Shown here piece after piece: positions 7,133 to 16,000 of a stretch of 26,026 nt of DNA (position 1 is its first letter; each line of letters begins with the position of its first letter). The translations under genes and the position numbers were made by a program. This DNA is from Pedosphaera sp. (GTDB lineage: Bacteria > Verrucomicrobiota > Verrucomicrobiia > Limisphaerales > UBA9464). The notes below the pieces were generated by a model. That model searched no databases, was not told where the DNA came from, and saw only the letters and a list, made by a program, of their open reading frames with translations. Location of the stretch: NCBI GenBank assembly GCA_009695405.1, contig SIAZ01000013.1:1-26026 (forward strand), read 5' to 3'.

Positions 7133-8965
7133 ATGCATCGTCTTCCAAAATTAATACGATCGATTGCACTAATTTTTTGGTTCCTTGGTGTCGTTAGTGC
7201 GGAGTCGATCCCGCATTGGGCGTTTCAAACGCCGGTTTCGCAACGTGTGCCTGTGGTCAGCAAAGCCAATGGGATTCGGACCCCAGTCGATGCGTTTATC
7301 GGCGATCGATTGGCTAAAGAAGGCATTAAACCGTCTGTGCCAGCGGATCGAATCACTTTGTTCCGCCGATTAACTCTAGATTTGACCGGTTTACCGCCAC
7401 AACCCGCAGAGGTAGATGCGTTTGCTGGAGACCGAACTGAGGCGGCTTATGAGCGTCAAGTGGAGCGATTACTGAATTCGCCTCGATTTGGGGAGAGGTG
7501 GGCGAGGCATTGGCTCGATTTGGCTCGGTATGCGGATAGCAGCGGCTATCAGGTGGACCGCGAGCGACCTTGGGCTTGGGTTTATCGGGATTGGGTGGTT
7601 CGTTCGTTCAATCGAGATCAAGGCTTTGATCGATTCAGCCTAGAGCAAATTGCGGGAGATTTGCTCTATGAAGAGGAACGAACGCCGAGGGGCGACCCAG
7701 ATTTATTGATTGCAGCGGGATTCCATCGGATGGCTTTAAGCAATCATGAGGACGGCATTGATGCCGCTGAATTTGCGGTTCGCACACAAGTAGATCGGGT
7801 CGCTACCACTGGAACAGCTTGGTTGGGATTAACCTTGGGGTGCGCTGAGTGTCATTCGCATAAATACGACCCGATCAGCCAACGGGAGTTTTATCAATTC
7901 TTTGCCTTTTTTAACACGGCCGAAGAGGCTGACCCGACTGTGGCACCTGGAGTGACTGCGTACAGTTTTCGTCAACGGCGAGAGGCCTTGAAGACTTTTG
8001 TGCATATTCGGGGTGATTTCCTCCGACGTGGGGAGGAAGTTCGGCCTGGATTTTTGCTGGGAGTGACATCGCTAAGGCAGGTGGCGCCGTCTGCACCCAC
8101 TCGTTTGGATTTAGCCCGGTGGATCGTATCGCCAGAAAATCCACTCACGGCTCGGGTGGCAGTGAATCAAATCTGGCTGCATTTGTTTGGGCGAGGATTG
8201 GTGTCAACAACCGAGGACTTCGGGATTCGCGGGGAGGCTCCGTCGCACCCAGAGTTACTAGATTGGCTGGCAAATGAGTTCATTCGGTCTGGTTGGAGCC
8301 GTAAGCACCTTATCCGACTCATTGTCTGTTCTGCCACTTATAAGCAATCGTCGGAGGTTCGATTGGAATTAAAGGAAAGAGATCCGAAAAATCGTTTATT
8401 GGCGCGGCAAAATCGGATTCGGTTGGAAGGAGAAGTTTTGAGAGACAGTGCATTGGCGGCAGGCGGAGTGCTGAATTTGGAACTAGGTGGAAGCGCGTTT
8501 CGCGCAGAAATGGCTGAGGATGTGAAGTGGCTGGGAACAGCAGGCGCTTGGATTTGGACGGATGATACCGGGCCGGTGTTGAATCGTCGGAGTCTTTATA
8601 TGTATTCACAGCGGACAGTACCGCATCCCTTACTGCCGGTTTTTGACCAAGCAAATCCAAATGAAGCCTGCACGCGGCGTGAACGTTCGAATACGCCACT
8701 TCAGGCCCTGACGCTTCTCAATAATAGCACATTTGTTGACTCCGCACGGTCGCTGGCTCAGCGGTTGGCGATGCAGAACCCTGAGAATCCAAGGGAGCAG
8801 ATTCGAGAGGCTTTTCGACGTTGTGTCGGGCGGGATCCGCGTCGTATTGAAACCATTCGCTTGGAGACGCTTTTTAAACAGGTGCAGCGAATTGATCCTT
8901 CCCAAGCCTTGTTCATGATGGTGCAGATAGTGATGAACTTGGATGAATTTCAAAATCGCGACTGA
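7133..8965 (+). CDS. DUF1549/DUF1553 (PSD1-type) secreted protein, short form
   Basis: The 610-residue protein begins with a signal peptide (MHRLPKLIRSIALIFWFLGV, cleavage near VSAES) and the HWAFQTP motif seen at the start of the DUF1549 region. DUF1549 covers roughly residues 45-270 and includes RLTLDLTGLPP, GERWARHWLDLARYADS and a single c-type heme motif, CAECH, at about 237-241. DUF1553 covers roughly 330 to the end (NPLTARVAVNQIWLHLFGRG, RRSLYMYSQR, ERSNTPLQALTLLNN). Typical relatives are 700-1100 residues with an extra cytochrome or concanavalin-like domain in front or between; here the two core domains are joined by a short linker. The role is not established; the family is thought to work with DUF1501 partners in the periplasm. 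ATG 7133 was chosen because it gives a clean signal peptide. DUF1501 follows 30 bases later, which makes an operon likely. Confidence 0.88.
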   Translation: MHRLPKLIRSIALIFWFLGVVSAESIPHWAFQTPVSQRVPVVSKANGIRTPVDAFIGDRLAKEGIKPSVPADRITLFRRLTLDLTGLPPQPAEVDAFAGDRTEAAYERQVERLLNSPRFGERWARHWLDLARYADSSGYQVDRERPWAWVYRDWVVRSFNRDQGFDRFSLEQIAGDLLYEEERTPRGDPDLLIAAGFHRMALSNHEDGIDAAEFAVRTQVDRVATTGTAWLGLTLGCAECHSHKYDPISQREFYQFFAFFNTAEEADPTVAPGVTAYSFRQRREALKTFVHIRGDFLRRGEEVRPGFLLGVTSLRQVAPSAPTRLDLARWIVSPENPLTARVAVNQIWLHLFGRGLVSTTEDFGIRGEAPSHPELLDWLANEFIRSGWSRKHLIRLIVCSATYKQSSEVRLELKERDPKNRLLARQNRIRLEGEVLRDSALAAGGVLNLELGGSAFRAEMAEDVKWLGTAGAWIWTDDTGPVLNRRSLYMYSQRTVPHPLLPVFDQANPNEACTRRERSNTPLQALTLLNNSTFVDSARSLAQRLAMQNPENPREQIREAFRRCVGRDPRRIETIRLETLFKQVQRIDPSQALFMMVQIVMNLDEFQNRD

Positions 8966-8995
8966 TTGGTAATTGGAAATGAGATTTATTGAAGC

Positions 8996-10465
8996 ATGAG
9001 TTCTGCGGAACACATTCTATTAACTCGCCGAGATTTCTTGGTGAACGCCTCACGGGGAATTGGAGGATTAGCGCTTTCAGCGTTGTTCGCTCAAGACGGT
9101 TTGCTGGCGGCATCGGCCGCACAAAATGCGATTCAGGGGCCTCATTTCATTCCCCGCGCCAAAAACTGCATCTTTCTCTATATGGAAGGTGGAGTAAGTC
9201 AGATCGATCTATTTGATCCAAAGCCGCGTTTAGTGGAATTAAACGGGCAAAAGATACCGGAATCTCTCACCAAGGATGTGCGGTTTGCTTTTATTCAAAA
9301 GGAGAGTGCCTTGTTGATGGGATCACCCCATTCGTTTCGCCGTTATGGGGCTTGTGGTATGGAAATGAGTGGTTTGCTCCCTCATTTAGGAAGCTGTGCC
9401 GACGATATTGCCTTGGTTCGATCAATGCATACTGAGGCGTTTAATCATCATCCAGGCGAACTTTTGATGTATTCAGGGTCGATGATGCTCGGGCGACCGA
9501 GCCTTGGGGCATGGGTAAATTATGCTTTAGGAAGTCCCTCACGCAATTTGCCTGGGTATGTTGTTTTGACTGCAGGTCGTGCGCCGAGCGGGGGAAACAC
9601 GCTTTTTCAGAGCGGATTTTTGCCCTCAAATCATTCGGGTGTGCTGTTTCGTTCGCGAGGAGAGCCCGTTCAGGATTTGAACAATCCGACGGGCATCACA
9701 CCCAAGATGCGCTACTTTGGACTGAGTGCCTTGAGTGAACTAAACGCAATGCGGCGAAAGACTGTGGGCGATCCTGAAATTGCGGCGCGAATTGAGAACT
9801 ATGAGTTAGCGGCTCGTATGCAGTTAGCGGTGCCGGACCTGACCGATCTTAGCACTGAAACGGACCTAACCCGAAGCGCTTATGGCGTGGACCGAGATGA
9901 GGGCGGGTTGAAAACACAACGCGGCGGGAGTGGGGATGCCCCGAGTGTTTTTGCAAAAAATTGCCTCATGGCGCGACGTTTGGTGGAGCGCGGAGTTCGG
10001 TTTGTCGCAATTCATCACGCATCGTGGGATCACCACAACGATCTAGACTCGGATCTTCAGTACAATTGCCGTGTTGTCGATCAACCCGTAGCGGCACTAC
10101 TGAAGGATTTAAAACAGCGTGGGTTGCTCGAAGACACTTTGGTCGTCTGGGCAAGCGAATTTGGCCGGACACCGCTTGGAGAAAATCGAGTTGGATTTGG
10201 CGGACGCGTGTCTGGACGGGACCATCATCCGTCCGCCTTTAGCGTTTGGTTAGCTGGAGGTGGGGTCCGCAGTGGTCAGGTGATAGGTTCTACTGATGAA
10301 CTAGGTATGAAGATTACCGATGAGCCAGTGCATGTTCACGACCTCCATGCGACGGTGCTCAATCAGTTTGGTTTGGATCATGAGCGACTGACCTACCGTT
10401 TTCAGGGTCGCGACTTCCGTCTAACAGATGTCGCAGGAAAAGTCGTTCGGCGTTTGGTGTCATAA
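8996..10465 (+). CDS. DUF1501 protein, Tat-exported (partner of DUF1549/DUF1553)
   Basis: This 489-residue protein starts with a twin-arginine signal: TRRDFLVNASRGIGGLALSA, with RR at residues 11-12 and a hydrophobic stretch ending near LLAASAA. The mature part belongs to DUF1501, which has an alkaline-phosphatase/sulfatase-like fold: FLYMEGGVSQIDLFDPKP near the start, SGLLPHLGSCADDIALVRSM, NHHPGELLMYSG, YELAARMQLAVPDLTDLS and a late VWASEFGRTP followed by GRDHHP. The Asp, His and Glu residues of these motifs resemble metal ligands, but enzymatic activity is unproven. It lies 30 bases after the DUF1549/DUF1553 gene, the standard pairing in Planctomycetes and Verrucomicrobia. A second 489-residue paralogue lies at 22912-24381. 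Confidence 0.92.
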   Translation: MSSAEHILLTRRDFLVNASRGIGGLALSALFAQDGLLAASAAQNAIQGPHFIPRAKNCIFLYMEGGVSQIDLFDPKPRLVELNGQKIPESLTKDVRFAFIQKESALLMGSPHSFRRYGACGMEMSGLLPHLGSCADDIALVRSMHTEAFNHHPGELLMYSGSMMLGRPSLGAWVNYALGSPSRNLPGYVVLTAGRAPSGGNTLFQSGFLPSNHSGVLFRSRGEPVQDLNNPTGITPKMRYFGLSALSELNAMRRKTVGDPEIAARIENYELAARMQLAVPDLTDLSTETDLTRSAYGVDRDEGGLKTQRGGSGDAPSVFAKNCLMARRLVERGVRFVAIHHASWDHHNDLDSDLQYNCRVVDQPVAALLKDLKQRGLLEDTLVVWASEFGRTPLGENRVGFGGRVSGRDHHPSAFSVWLAGGGVRSGQVIGSTDELGMKITDEPVHVHDLHATVLNQFGLDHERLTYRFQGRDFRLTDVAGKVVRRLVS

Positions 10466-10484
10466 CCTTGGAGATTTGAGTCTT

Positions 10485-10515
10485 AAAAAAGCCTTCTTGG
10501 ACAGATCCAAGAAGG
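10485..10515 (-). terminator. Rho-independent terminator of the sigma-factor gene
   Basis: On the minus strand a perfect 9-bp stem (CCTTCTTGG / CCAAGAAGG) with a 6-base loop is followed, after one base, by six T residues. It sits 44 bases beyond the stop codon of the sigma-factor gene. On the plus strand there is no T-run after the hairpin, so it is directed to the minus-strand transcript, although the hairpin also lies just past the convergent DUF1501 gene. Confidence 0.85.
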
Positions 10516-10559
10516 TGATTTGAAACGGAAGACTTCCTCGAAGACGGAATCTCGGGGAT

Positions 10560-11606
10560 TTAGACAAAAACGGGCTCTTGGACTTTCTCAAACTTCTCGA
10601 TTACCTCACGAAGTTTAGCGAGAGCGATATTTTGGATCTGACGGATTCTTTCGCGGGTAACTCCGAACTTCTGCCCAATTTCGTCGAGCGTCTTTTCAGC
10701 CCCACCATTGAGGGCAAAGCGTTCTCGTAAAATGGTCATTTCCCGCGCATCAAGAATATGAAGCGAATCTTTAAGAAGTCTGTGGGTGGTTTTATGATCA
10801 AGATCCTTGTAGGGGTCCGAGGATCCTTCGTCGGAAATCATTTCGCCAAGTCGGCTTGAACCCTCGTCGCCGAGTTGCTCATCAAGGGAAGAGGTTCTCA
10901 TCGAGGAGCGCATCCACAGTTGAACCTTCTTCAGAGGAGCACCCATTTCATCTGCGACTTCGTCGTCGGTAGCTTCACGCCCGAAGAGCTCCTGTAATTC
11001 CAGCGCGACCCGTTTCATTTTCGAAATTTTATCGACCATGTGAACTGGGAGCCGGATGGTCTTGGATTGATTAGCTAGGGCTCGTTTAACCGATTGTTTG
11101 ATCCACCAAGAACTGTAGGTCGACAATTTGCCCCCCTTAGCAGGATCGAAACGTTCGACCCCCTTCATCAGGCCCAAATTTCCTTCGTTAATAAGATCGA
11201 GGAGAGGAAGCCCAAAACCTTCGTAATCGCGGGCAATTTTGATGACCAGACGCAAGTTTGCTCGGATCATGTGTTCCCTTGCCACCATATCACCGCGTTT
11301 GATTCGGGTCGCGAGGCAGATTTCCTCTGCAACGGTTAAGAGAGGGACTTCGACGGCTTCTCGCATGTAGAGAGCGAGCGCTGTCTTACTTTCATAGAAG
11401 TCTTGTACAGGTTCTAGGGGGCGATCGATGACTGGAATCCCGTCGATCAGGCGCGCTGGCGGCTTTTGGGTCGTTGCTGACTTTGAAACTTTTTTGCGGA
11501 GTGTTCCTTGATTTTTTTTGATTTTCATTGAGATAATCGTCGGTTCTGCGCAGGATTTCTTCGAAGGGAGAGGGCTCTGGCTGAGTCTACTTAATACTTT
11601 CTTCAT
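10560..11606 (-). CDS. RNA polymerase sigma-70 family sigma factor (group 1/2 type, no region 1.1)
   Basis: The 348-residue protein has, in order, a basic tail with low similarity (about 1-60), region 1.2 (about 66-105, ALYMREAVEVPLLTVAEE), region 2 (HMIRANLRLVIKIARDY, DLINEGNLGLMKGVERFDP, STYSSWWIKQSVKRALANQ), region 3 (PVHMVDKISKM...LFGREATDDEVADEMG) and region 4 (LRERFALNG...TLDEIGQKFGVTRERIRQI), whose helix-turn-helix reads the -35 box. It directs RNA polymerase to promoters. It is shorter than a typical primary RpoD and lacks the acidic region 1.1, so it is more likely an RpoS-like or accessory factor, though primary sigma factors of this size exist. Start ATG 11606 is used; ATG 11528 (26 residues shorter) is possible. 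It is divergent from a CarH-like regulator and ends at a clear terminator. Confidence 0.92.
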   Translation of the reverse strand: MKKVLSRLSQSPLPSKKSCAEPTIISMKIKKNQGTLRKKVSKSATTQKPPARLIDGIPVIDRPLEPVQDFYESKTALALYMREAVEVPLLTVAEEICLATRIKRGDMVAREHMIRANLRLVIKIARDYEGFGLPLLDLINEGNLGLMKGVERFDPAKGGKLSTYSSWWIKQSVKRALANQSKTIRLPVHMVDKISKMKRVALELQELFGREATDDEVADEMGAPLKKVQLWMRSSMRTSSLDEQLGDEGSSRLGEMISDEGSSDPYKDLDHKTTHRLLKDSLHILDAREMTILRERFALNGGAEKTLDEIGQKFGVTRERIRQIQNIALAKLREVIEKFEKVQEPVFV

Positions 11607-11645
11607 CGTGATTTTGAGGTTTAGAGGTAGGCTGTTGTTTTCAAA

Positions 11646-11673
11646 ATTGTGATTTATTGCGATTTAATGTCAA
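11646..11673 (-). promoter_or_regulatory. Candidate promoter of the sigma-factor gene
   Basis: Reading the minus strand, a perfect -35 box TTGACA (11673-11668) is followed after 16 bases by CACAAT (11651-11646), four of six matches to TATAAT. It points towards the sigma-factor start about 40 bases on. The -35 box overlaps the left copy of a direct repeat (11670-11681), so a factor bound there could block or help RNA polymerase. This is a match to consensus only. Confidence 0.4.
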
Positions 11674-11703
11674 TGTATTTATTATATTTTGTCTATGTAT
11701 TTT
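11670..11703 (+). repeat. Direct repeat, two 12-mers spaced 22 bp (possible operator)
   Basis: Two near-identical 12-mers, TCAATGTATTTA (11670-11681) and TCTATGTATTTT (11692-11703), differ at two positions. Their starts are 22 bp apart, about two turns of the helix, so both would face the same side of the DNA. They lie in the AT-rich region between the sigma factor and the CarH-like regulator, and the first overlaps the candidate sigma-gene -35 box. CarH/CarA-type proteins are known to bind repeated half-sites at promoters; binding here is inferred from position and spacing. Confidence 0.4.
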
Positions 11704-11723
11704 CCTGCGGTGTGTGAGTGTTT

Positions 11724-11750
11724 TTGCTTCAAACCCTTATAAAGAAGCAA
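11724..11750 (+). promoter_or_regulatory. Perfect inverted repeat flanking a candidate -10 box upstream of the CarH-like gene
   Basis: TTGCTTC (11724-11730) and GAAGCAA (11744-11750) form a perfect 7-bp inverted repeat with a 13-base centre that contains TATAAA (11738-11743), a candidate -10 box. It lies 41 bases before the start of the MerR/B12 gene. No convincing -35 box is seen at the right distance. The arrangement fits an autoregulatory operator of a dimeric MerR-type protein, or a hairpin in the leader. The role is inferred. Confidence 0.4.
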
Positions 11751-11791
11751 CTTGGCTTCTGAGAACTTGATGGTGTAGAATTTTAAATCGC

Positions 11792-12811
11792 ATGGAGAGT
11801 TCCCTTTTTTCAATCAAGGTGGTTTGTCTTCGCACTGGATTGAGTGCTCACGTAATCCGAGTTTGGGAAAAGAGATATCGAACCATTAGTCCAGTCCGAT
11901 CGGGAGGTAACCAGCGACAGTACACAGTCTCTGACATTGATCGATTGACCTTGCTGAAACGAGCGACTGAGTCCGGTTATGCCATCGGAACGATCGCGGC
12001 ACTCAGTACGGACCAATTGCGAGGCCTTTTAGTTTCGGAGGAACCATCGAGGGTTAAGAACACTCCTGCGAAACGACTGATAGAACCGAGAAAAATTTCA
12101 GATTCAGACGCAACAACGATCAGAGATTTTGGAGTTGAAGAAGCGGTTAAGCTCAATTCCTCAGCCTTCTTAAATCAGGCGATGGAGTTTGTTCGTTCGA
12201 TGAACACGGTGGGGTTGGAGTCTGTTTTGGATCAATCCTTGGTTGCGTTAGGGCAGATTCAAGCCCTCAACCGAATTGTTGTTCCATTGATGATTCAAAT
12301 GGGAGAAGGTTGGATGATGGGTGAAATTACCATTGCGCAAGAGCATTTAGCGACTGCGGTAGTACGGACTTATTTAGGTCAAGTATTGCGAACTTCCTAT
12401 TTGCATCCAAGAGCGCCGGGTATCTTAGTCGCGACACCGGTTGGCCAATGCCATGAAATGGGAGCGATTGTGGCGGCTGTCGCGGCGAGTGGTTTGGGTT
12501 GGCGCGTGGTATACGGAAGTTCAAGTCTGCCCACTGAGGAAATTGCTTCTGTGGCGATTCGGTTAGGCGTCCGAGTGGTGGGGCTAAGTATTGTGCATCC
12601 GTCGGATGATCCGATGTTAGGGCCTGAATTAGTCCGATTAAGGCGTCTTTTACCAGCGACAATTGGGATCATTATTGGTGGGCAGGCGGCGAGTTCCTAT
12701 CTGTCGTTTATTCGGCAGATAGGTGCGGTGAGTGTTTCAGATATCGGGCAACTTTCTGAGACTTTGAATCGTTTTCGACAGATATCGGGTAACGAAATTG
12801 AGGCGCCTTAA
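11792..12811 (+). CDS. CarH-like MerR regulator with cobalamin-binding domain
   Basis: This 339-residue protein has an N-terminal MerR helix-turn-helix (residues about 5-75; IRVWEKRYRTISPVRSGGN is the typical winged-helix signature) and a linker (about 80-125). A four-helix B12-binding bundle follows (about 125-205), then a Rossmann-type cobalamin domain (about 209-325). In the bundle, W174 and E184-H185 form the W-x9-EH motif of light-sensing CarH proteins, where Trp and His contact adenosylcobalamin. The cobalamin-ligand motif is GQCHEMG with His221; the usual acidic residue two before the His is Gln. Known CarH proteins are AdoCbl-bound repressors in the dark and leave DNA on illumination, often controlling carotenoid, photolyase or sigma-factor genes. 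No such output gene is here apart from the divergent sigma factor. Photosensing is inferred from the motifs. Confidence 0.88.
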   Translation: MESSLFSIKVVCLRTGLSAHVIRVWEKRYRTISPVRSGGNQRQYTVSDIDRLTLLKRATESGYAIGTIAALSTDQLRGLLVSEEPSRVKNTPAKRLIEPRKISDSDATTIRDFGVEEAVKLNSSAFLNQAMEFVRSMNTVGLESVLDQSLVALGQIQALNRIVVPLMIQMGEGWMMGEITIAQEHLATAVVRTYLGQVLRTSYLHPRAPGILVATPVGQCHEMGAIVAAVAASGLGWRVVYGSSSLPTEEIASVAIRLGVRVVGLSIVHPSDDPMLGPELVRLRRLLPATIGIIIGGQAASSYLSFIRQIGAVSVSDIGQLSETLNRFRQISGNEIEAP

Positions 12812-13052
12812 ATCCCCTCCAGTTTTCCTGCACTTACTCAGTCGAGAGAGCTCCTTTTGAGTTTGGTCCGGATTGATTTCAAGGTAAGGTGCGTTCCTTG
12901 ACCTCGGGAGAGGTTCTGATGAGGTCGGCGGGAGTTAGCGTCTTTCCAAGAAAGGCAATCAGGATCTTTTTGTTTGGTTGTGAATAACTCCCTCCTTTTG
13001 AGTGGGCTTCACTCTTGCCAGTCTGAGGGAAGGCCCTTCCAATGGGGAACAG

Positions 13053-16000
13053 ATGTATCTCAAAAACCTGACAGCGTTAGGGTTCAAGAGTTTTGCCGAC
13101 AAGACGGTCCTAAACTTCCAAGAGGGAGTAACGGCGATTGTGGGGCCAAACGGGTGTGGCAAATCGAATGTTTCTGACGCGATCCGCTGGGTTTTAGGGG
13201 AGCAATCAGCCAAGGCACTGCGGGGCGGTGAGATGTCGGATGTCATTTTTAATGGCACAGATACTCGAAAGCCGATGGGGATGGCTGAGGTATCGTTGAC
13301 CTTAGGTGGGGTGGATGGAGATCCGTTACGTGCAGCAGGTATTTCAGTCGAGTTTAACGAAGTCACTTTGACACGCCGAGTCTTCCGAGATGGAGGCAGC
13401 GAATACTTTTTGAACAAAACAGCCTGTCGCCTTCGTGACATCCAACAGTTCTTTGCCGGCACCGGTATGGGCAAGGCCAGTTACTCAATTATGGCCCAGG
13501 GCAACATCACTCAAATTCTTTCGAGTAAACCAGACGATCAACGCTTGGTTTTTGAGGAGGCGGCGGGGATTACTCGGTTTAAGCACCAGAAGAGGGAATC
13601 CCTGAGGAAATTGGAGGCGACCGAGCAGAATCTATTGCGTGTCGATGATTTGGTACGTGAGGTAAAACGGCAAATTGGATCTCTCCAAAGACAGGCAGGC
13701 AAGGCCCGGCGCTTCAAATCGATTCAGGTGGAATTACAGCATCTGGAAACGCAACTAGCTCGTCACCAGTTTGATGTTCTCACCCTTGAAATTGCGCAGA
13801 AAAAGAAGGCGTCGGAACATTCGACACTCGAGTTGGAAGTGGGACAAGAGACGGTGACCCGTTTGGAATCAGAAGTTCTCAAGTTACGCAATCAGTTGTC
13901 GGAGTTGGATCAAAGTATTTCTCTTCAACAACAGGGGGCCTTGGAGTTGAAAGCGGAAAGTGAGCGTCAGGAGAATACCATTGGCTTTAATGAGTTGCGA
14001 ATGGGCGAATTATCGGAACAAAACTCGAAAGCCGCTCAAGATATCACCCAATACAGTGAACGCCGCTCCATTGCCGAGGTTGAATTGGAAATGGCTGTTG
14101 AACGAGCGGAAATTTCGCGGGTTGCAGTGGAAGCATTACGAGCTGATTTGACGGTCAAGCGCGACCTCCTTTCGCGGGTGGAACAGGATCTTTCAGGAAA
14201 ACAAGTAGAGCTCAGTCAAGCCCAGAGCGGTGCCCTTGCTGCGACCCAAGGATTGGGGCGTATTCGTAATGATATTAACCAACTAGCCGTTCAACTCGAG
14301 GGCAACGTAGTGCGGTTGGAGAGGTTGAATTCTGAAAAAATCCAGTTCGAAGAAGAGAACCTGCGATTGGAGGCACGGACGGTTGAATTTACCCTTCAAG
14401 TGGAGGAAGAAAAGGAGCGCGTTCAGACCTCGCGTTTGACCCTAGAGGAGCGGCGCTCTCAGTTGAGTGAAGTTCGCGAAGATATTCAGAGAGCAAGCCA
14501 CACTTTGGACAGTCTGTTGCAGCGGCAAGCCGGTAAGATGTCTCGGCTCAATTTACTAGAGCAATTGGACACACAGCATGAGGGGTTTGCTGTTGGGGCT
14601 TTGGCCGCTCTAAAACAGAGTCGTCATGTTTTGGGGTCCTTGGCAGATCGGATTCGCGTCTCCGACACCTACGTGACCGCTGTGGAGGCTGCCCTTGGTG
14701 CGAATCTGCAATTGGTGCTCACCAGCGAAGCTAGCGAAGCCTCCGAGATCTTGGCTGACTTGGCGGCCAATAAAAAAGGTCGGGCCAGTATCGCTGCTCT
14801 TTCCTTGGCACCTGAACTTTTCGAGGAAGGCACTTCCCTCCCCTTGGGAACGATTGCGGCTTTGTCGATTGTGACTGTCGAAGAACCGATTCGTGCGTTG
14901 GTCACGGCCCTACTCGGCAGAACATTGATCGTCCCGGATATGGCCACCGCAGCTAAGGCTTTCCAAAATGGCGGAGCGGGATTTGATTATGTGACATCGA
15001 CCGGTGACCTGCTCGATCGCCGAGGCATTTTCACCGGTGGAGCCCAAGCTTCGTCGGGGCAGGCTGCGGCAAGTATTTTAGGTCGTAAAAATCTCATTGC
15101 CGAAATTCAGGCGGAATTATTGACCCTCCAGGCCGGAGCGACCGAGGCCAATAGTTTGAAGACTTCCCTCCATGCCGAACAAGCAACTCTTCAGTCTAGC
15201 TTGGAACAGGTTCGGATGGAGCTGTCGCAGCAAGAGGTGGCTGTGGCAACTCGGCAGGGGGAATTTAATGCTGTGCGCTCCTCTCGCCAAGCACTGGAAT
15301 TGCGTTTGGACCAAACCGACCGCGAACTGGGTCTCTTGGGAGCACAGGAAGTAACTCACCTTCAGAAACGTGAGGCTTTGGCTGCGCAAGTCGCAGAATT
15401 CGAACTACGCGAGCACCATGCCACCGGTAAGGTAACTGAGTTAAGTGTGTCAGTTGAGGACTTACGCTGTCGTCGAGATACAGCCAATCAAGCTTACAAT
15501 GACTCCAATGTTGCCTTTGCCACTGAGGAACAGTTACTGACCTCACATCTCAAGCAGCGGGCGCCATTGGAGTTGCGGATCAATGAGTTGCTTTCGGCAG
15601 TGGCGCGTCTAGAGAACGATCGAGGACAGTTCAATGATCGACGCGCCAACTTTGAGGCGGGTATCGCCCAATGCCGACACAAGGTGGAACTGTTAAGGGT
15701 GGAACGATCAACTCTAGCTGATCAGATAGCTCAATTGGGTAACGACCGGAAGTTTGTCGAAGGCGAGATTCAAAGTCGCGAAGACCAACTCAGAGAGCGT
15801 CGTTTGAAGGTGACTTCTTTGCACAATCTAAGAGCTCAGTTGGAGGTCGAACTCGCTCAGAGAGTGATTACTTTACAAAATCTGGATGAACGTATTCAGA
15901 TCAAGTATCAAGTGTCCTTGGAGACTATTCGAGGTGAGGGATTCCGCATTACCTATGCGGATGACGGGCAATCCAAGATTGAGACCATGACAACCGAAGA

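Noticed and set aside
13028..13040. GGAAGGCCCTTCC palindrome just before the smc ribosome site
   Set aside because: Centre of one base leaves only a weak hairpin; no supporting context for regulation.
13002..13052. Seventeen-codon N-terminal extension of SMC from an upstream GTG
   Set aside because: ATG 13053 gives the conserved SMC N-terminus and has a GGGGA ribosome site five bases before it.
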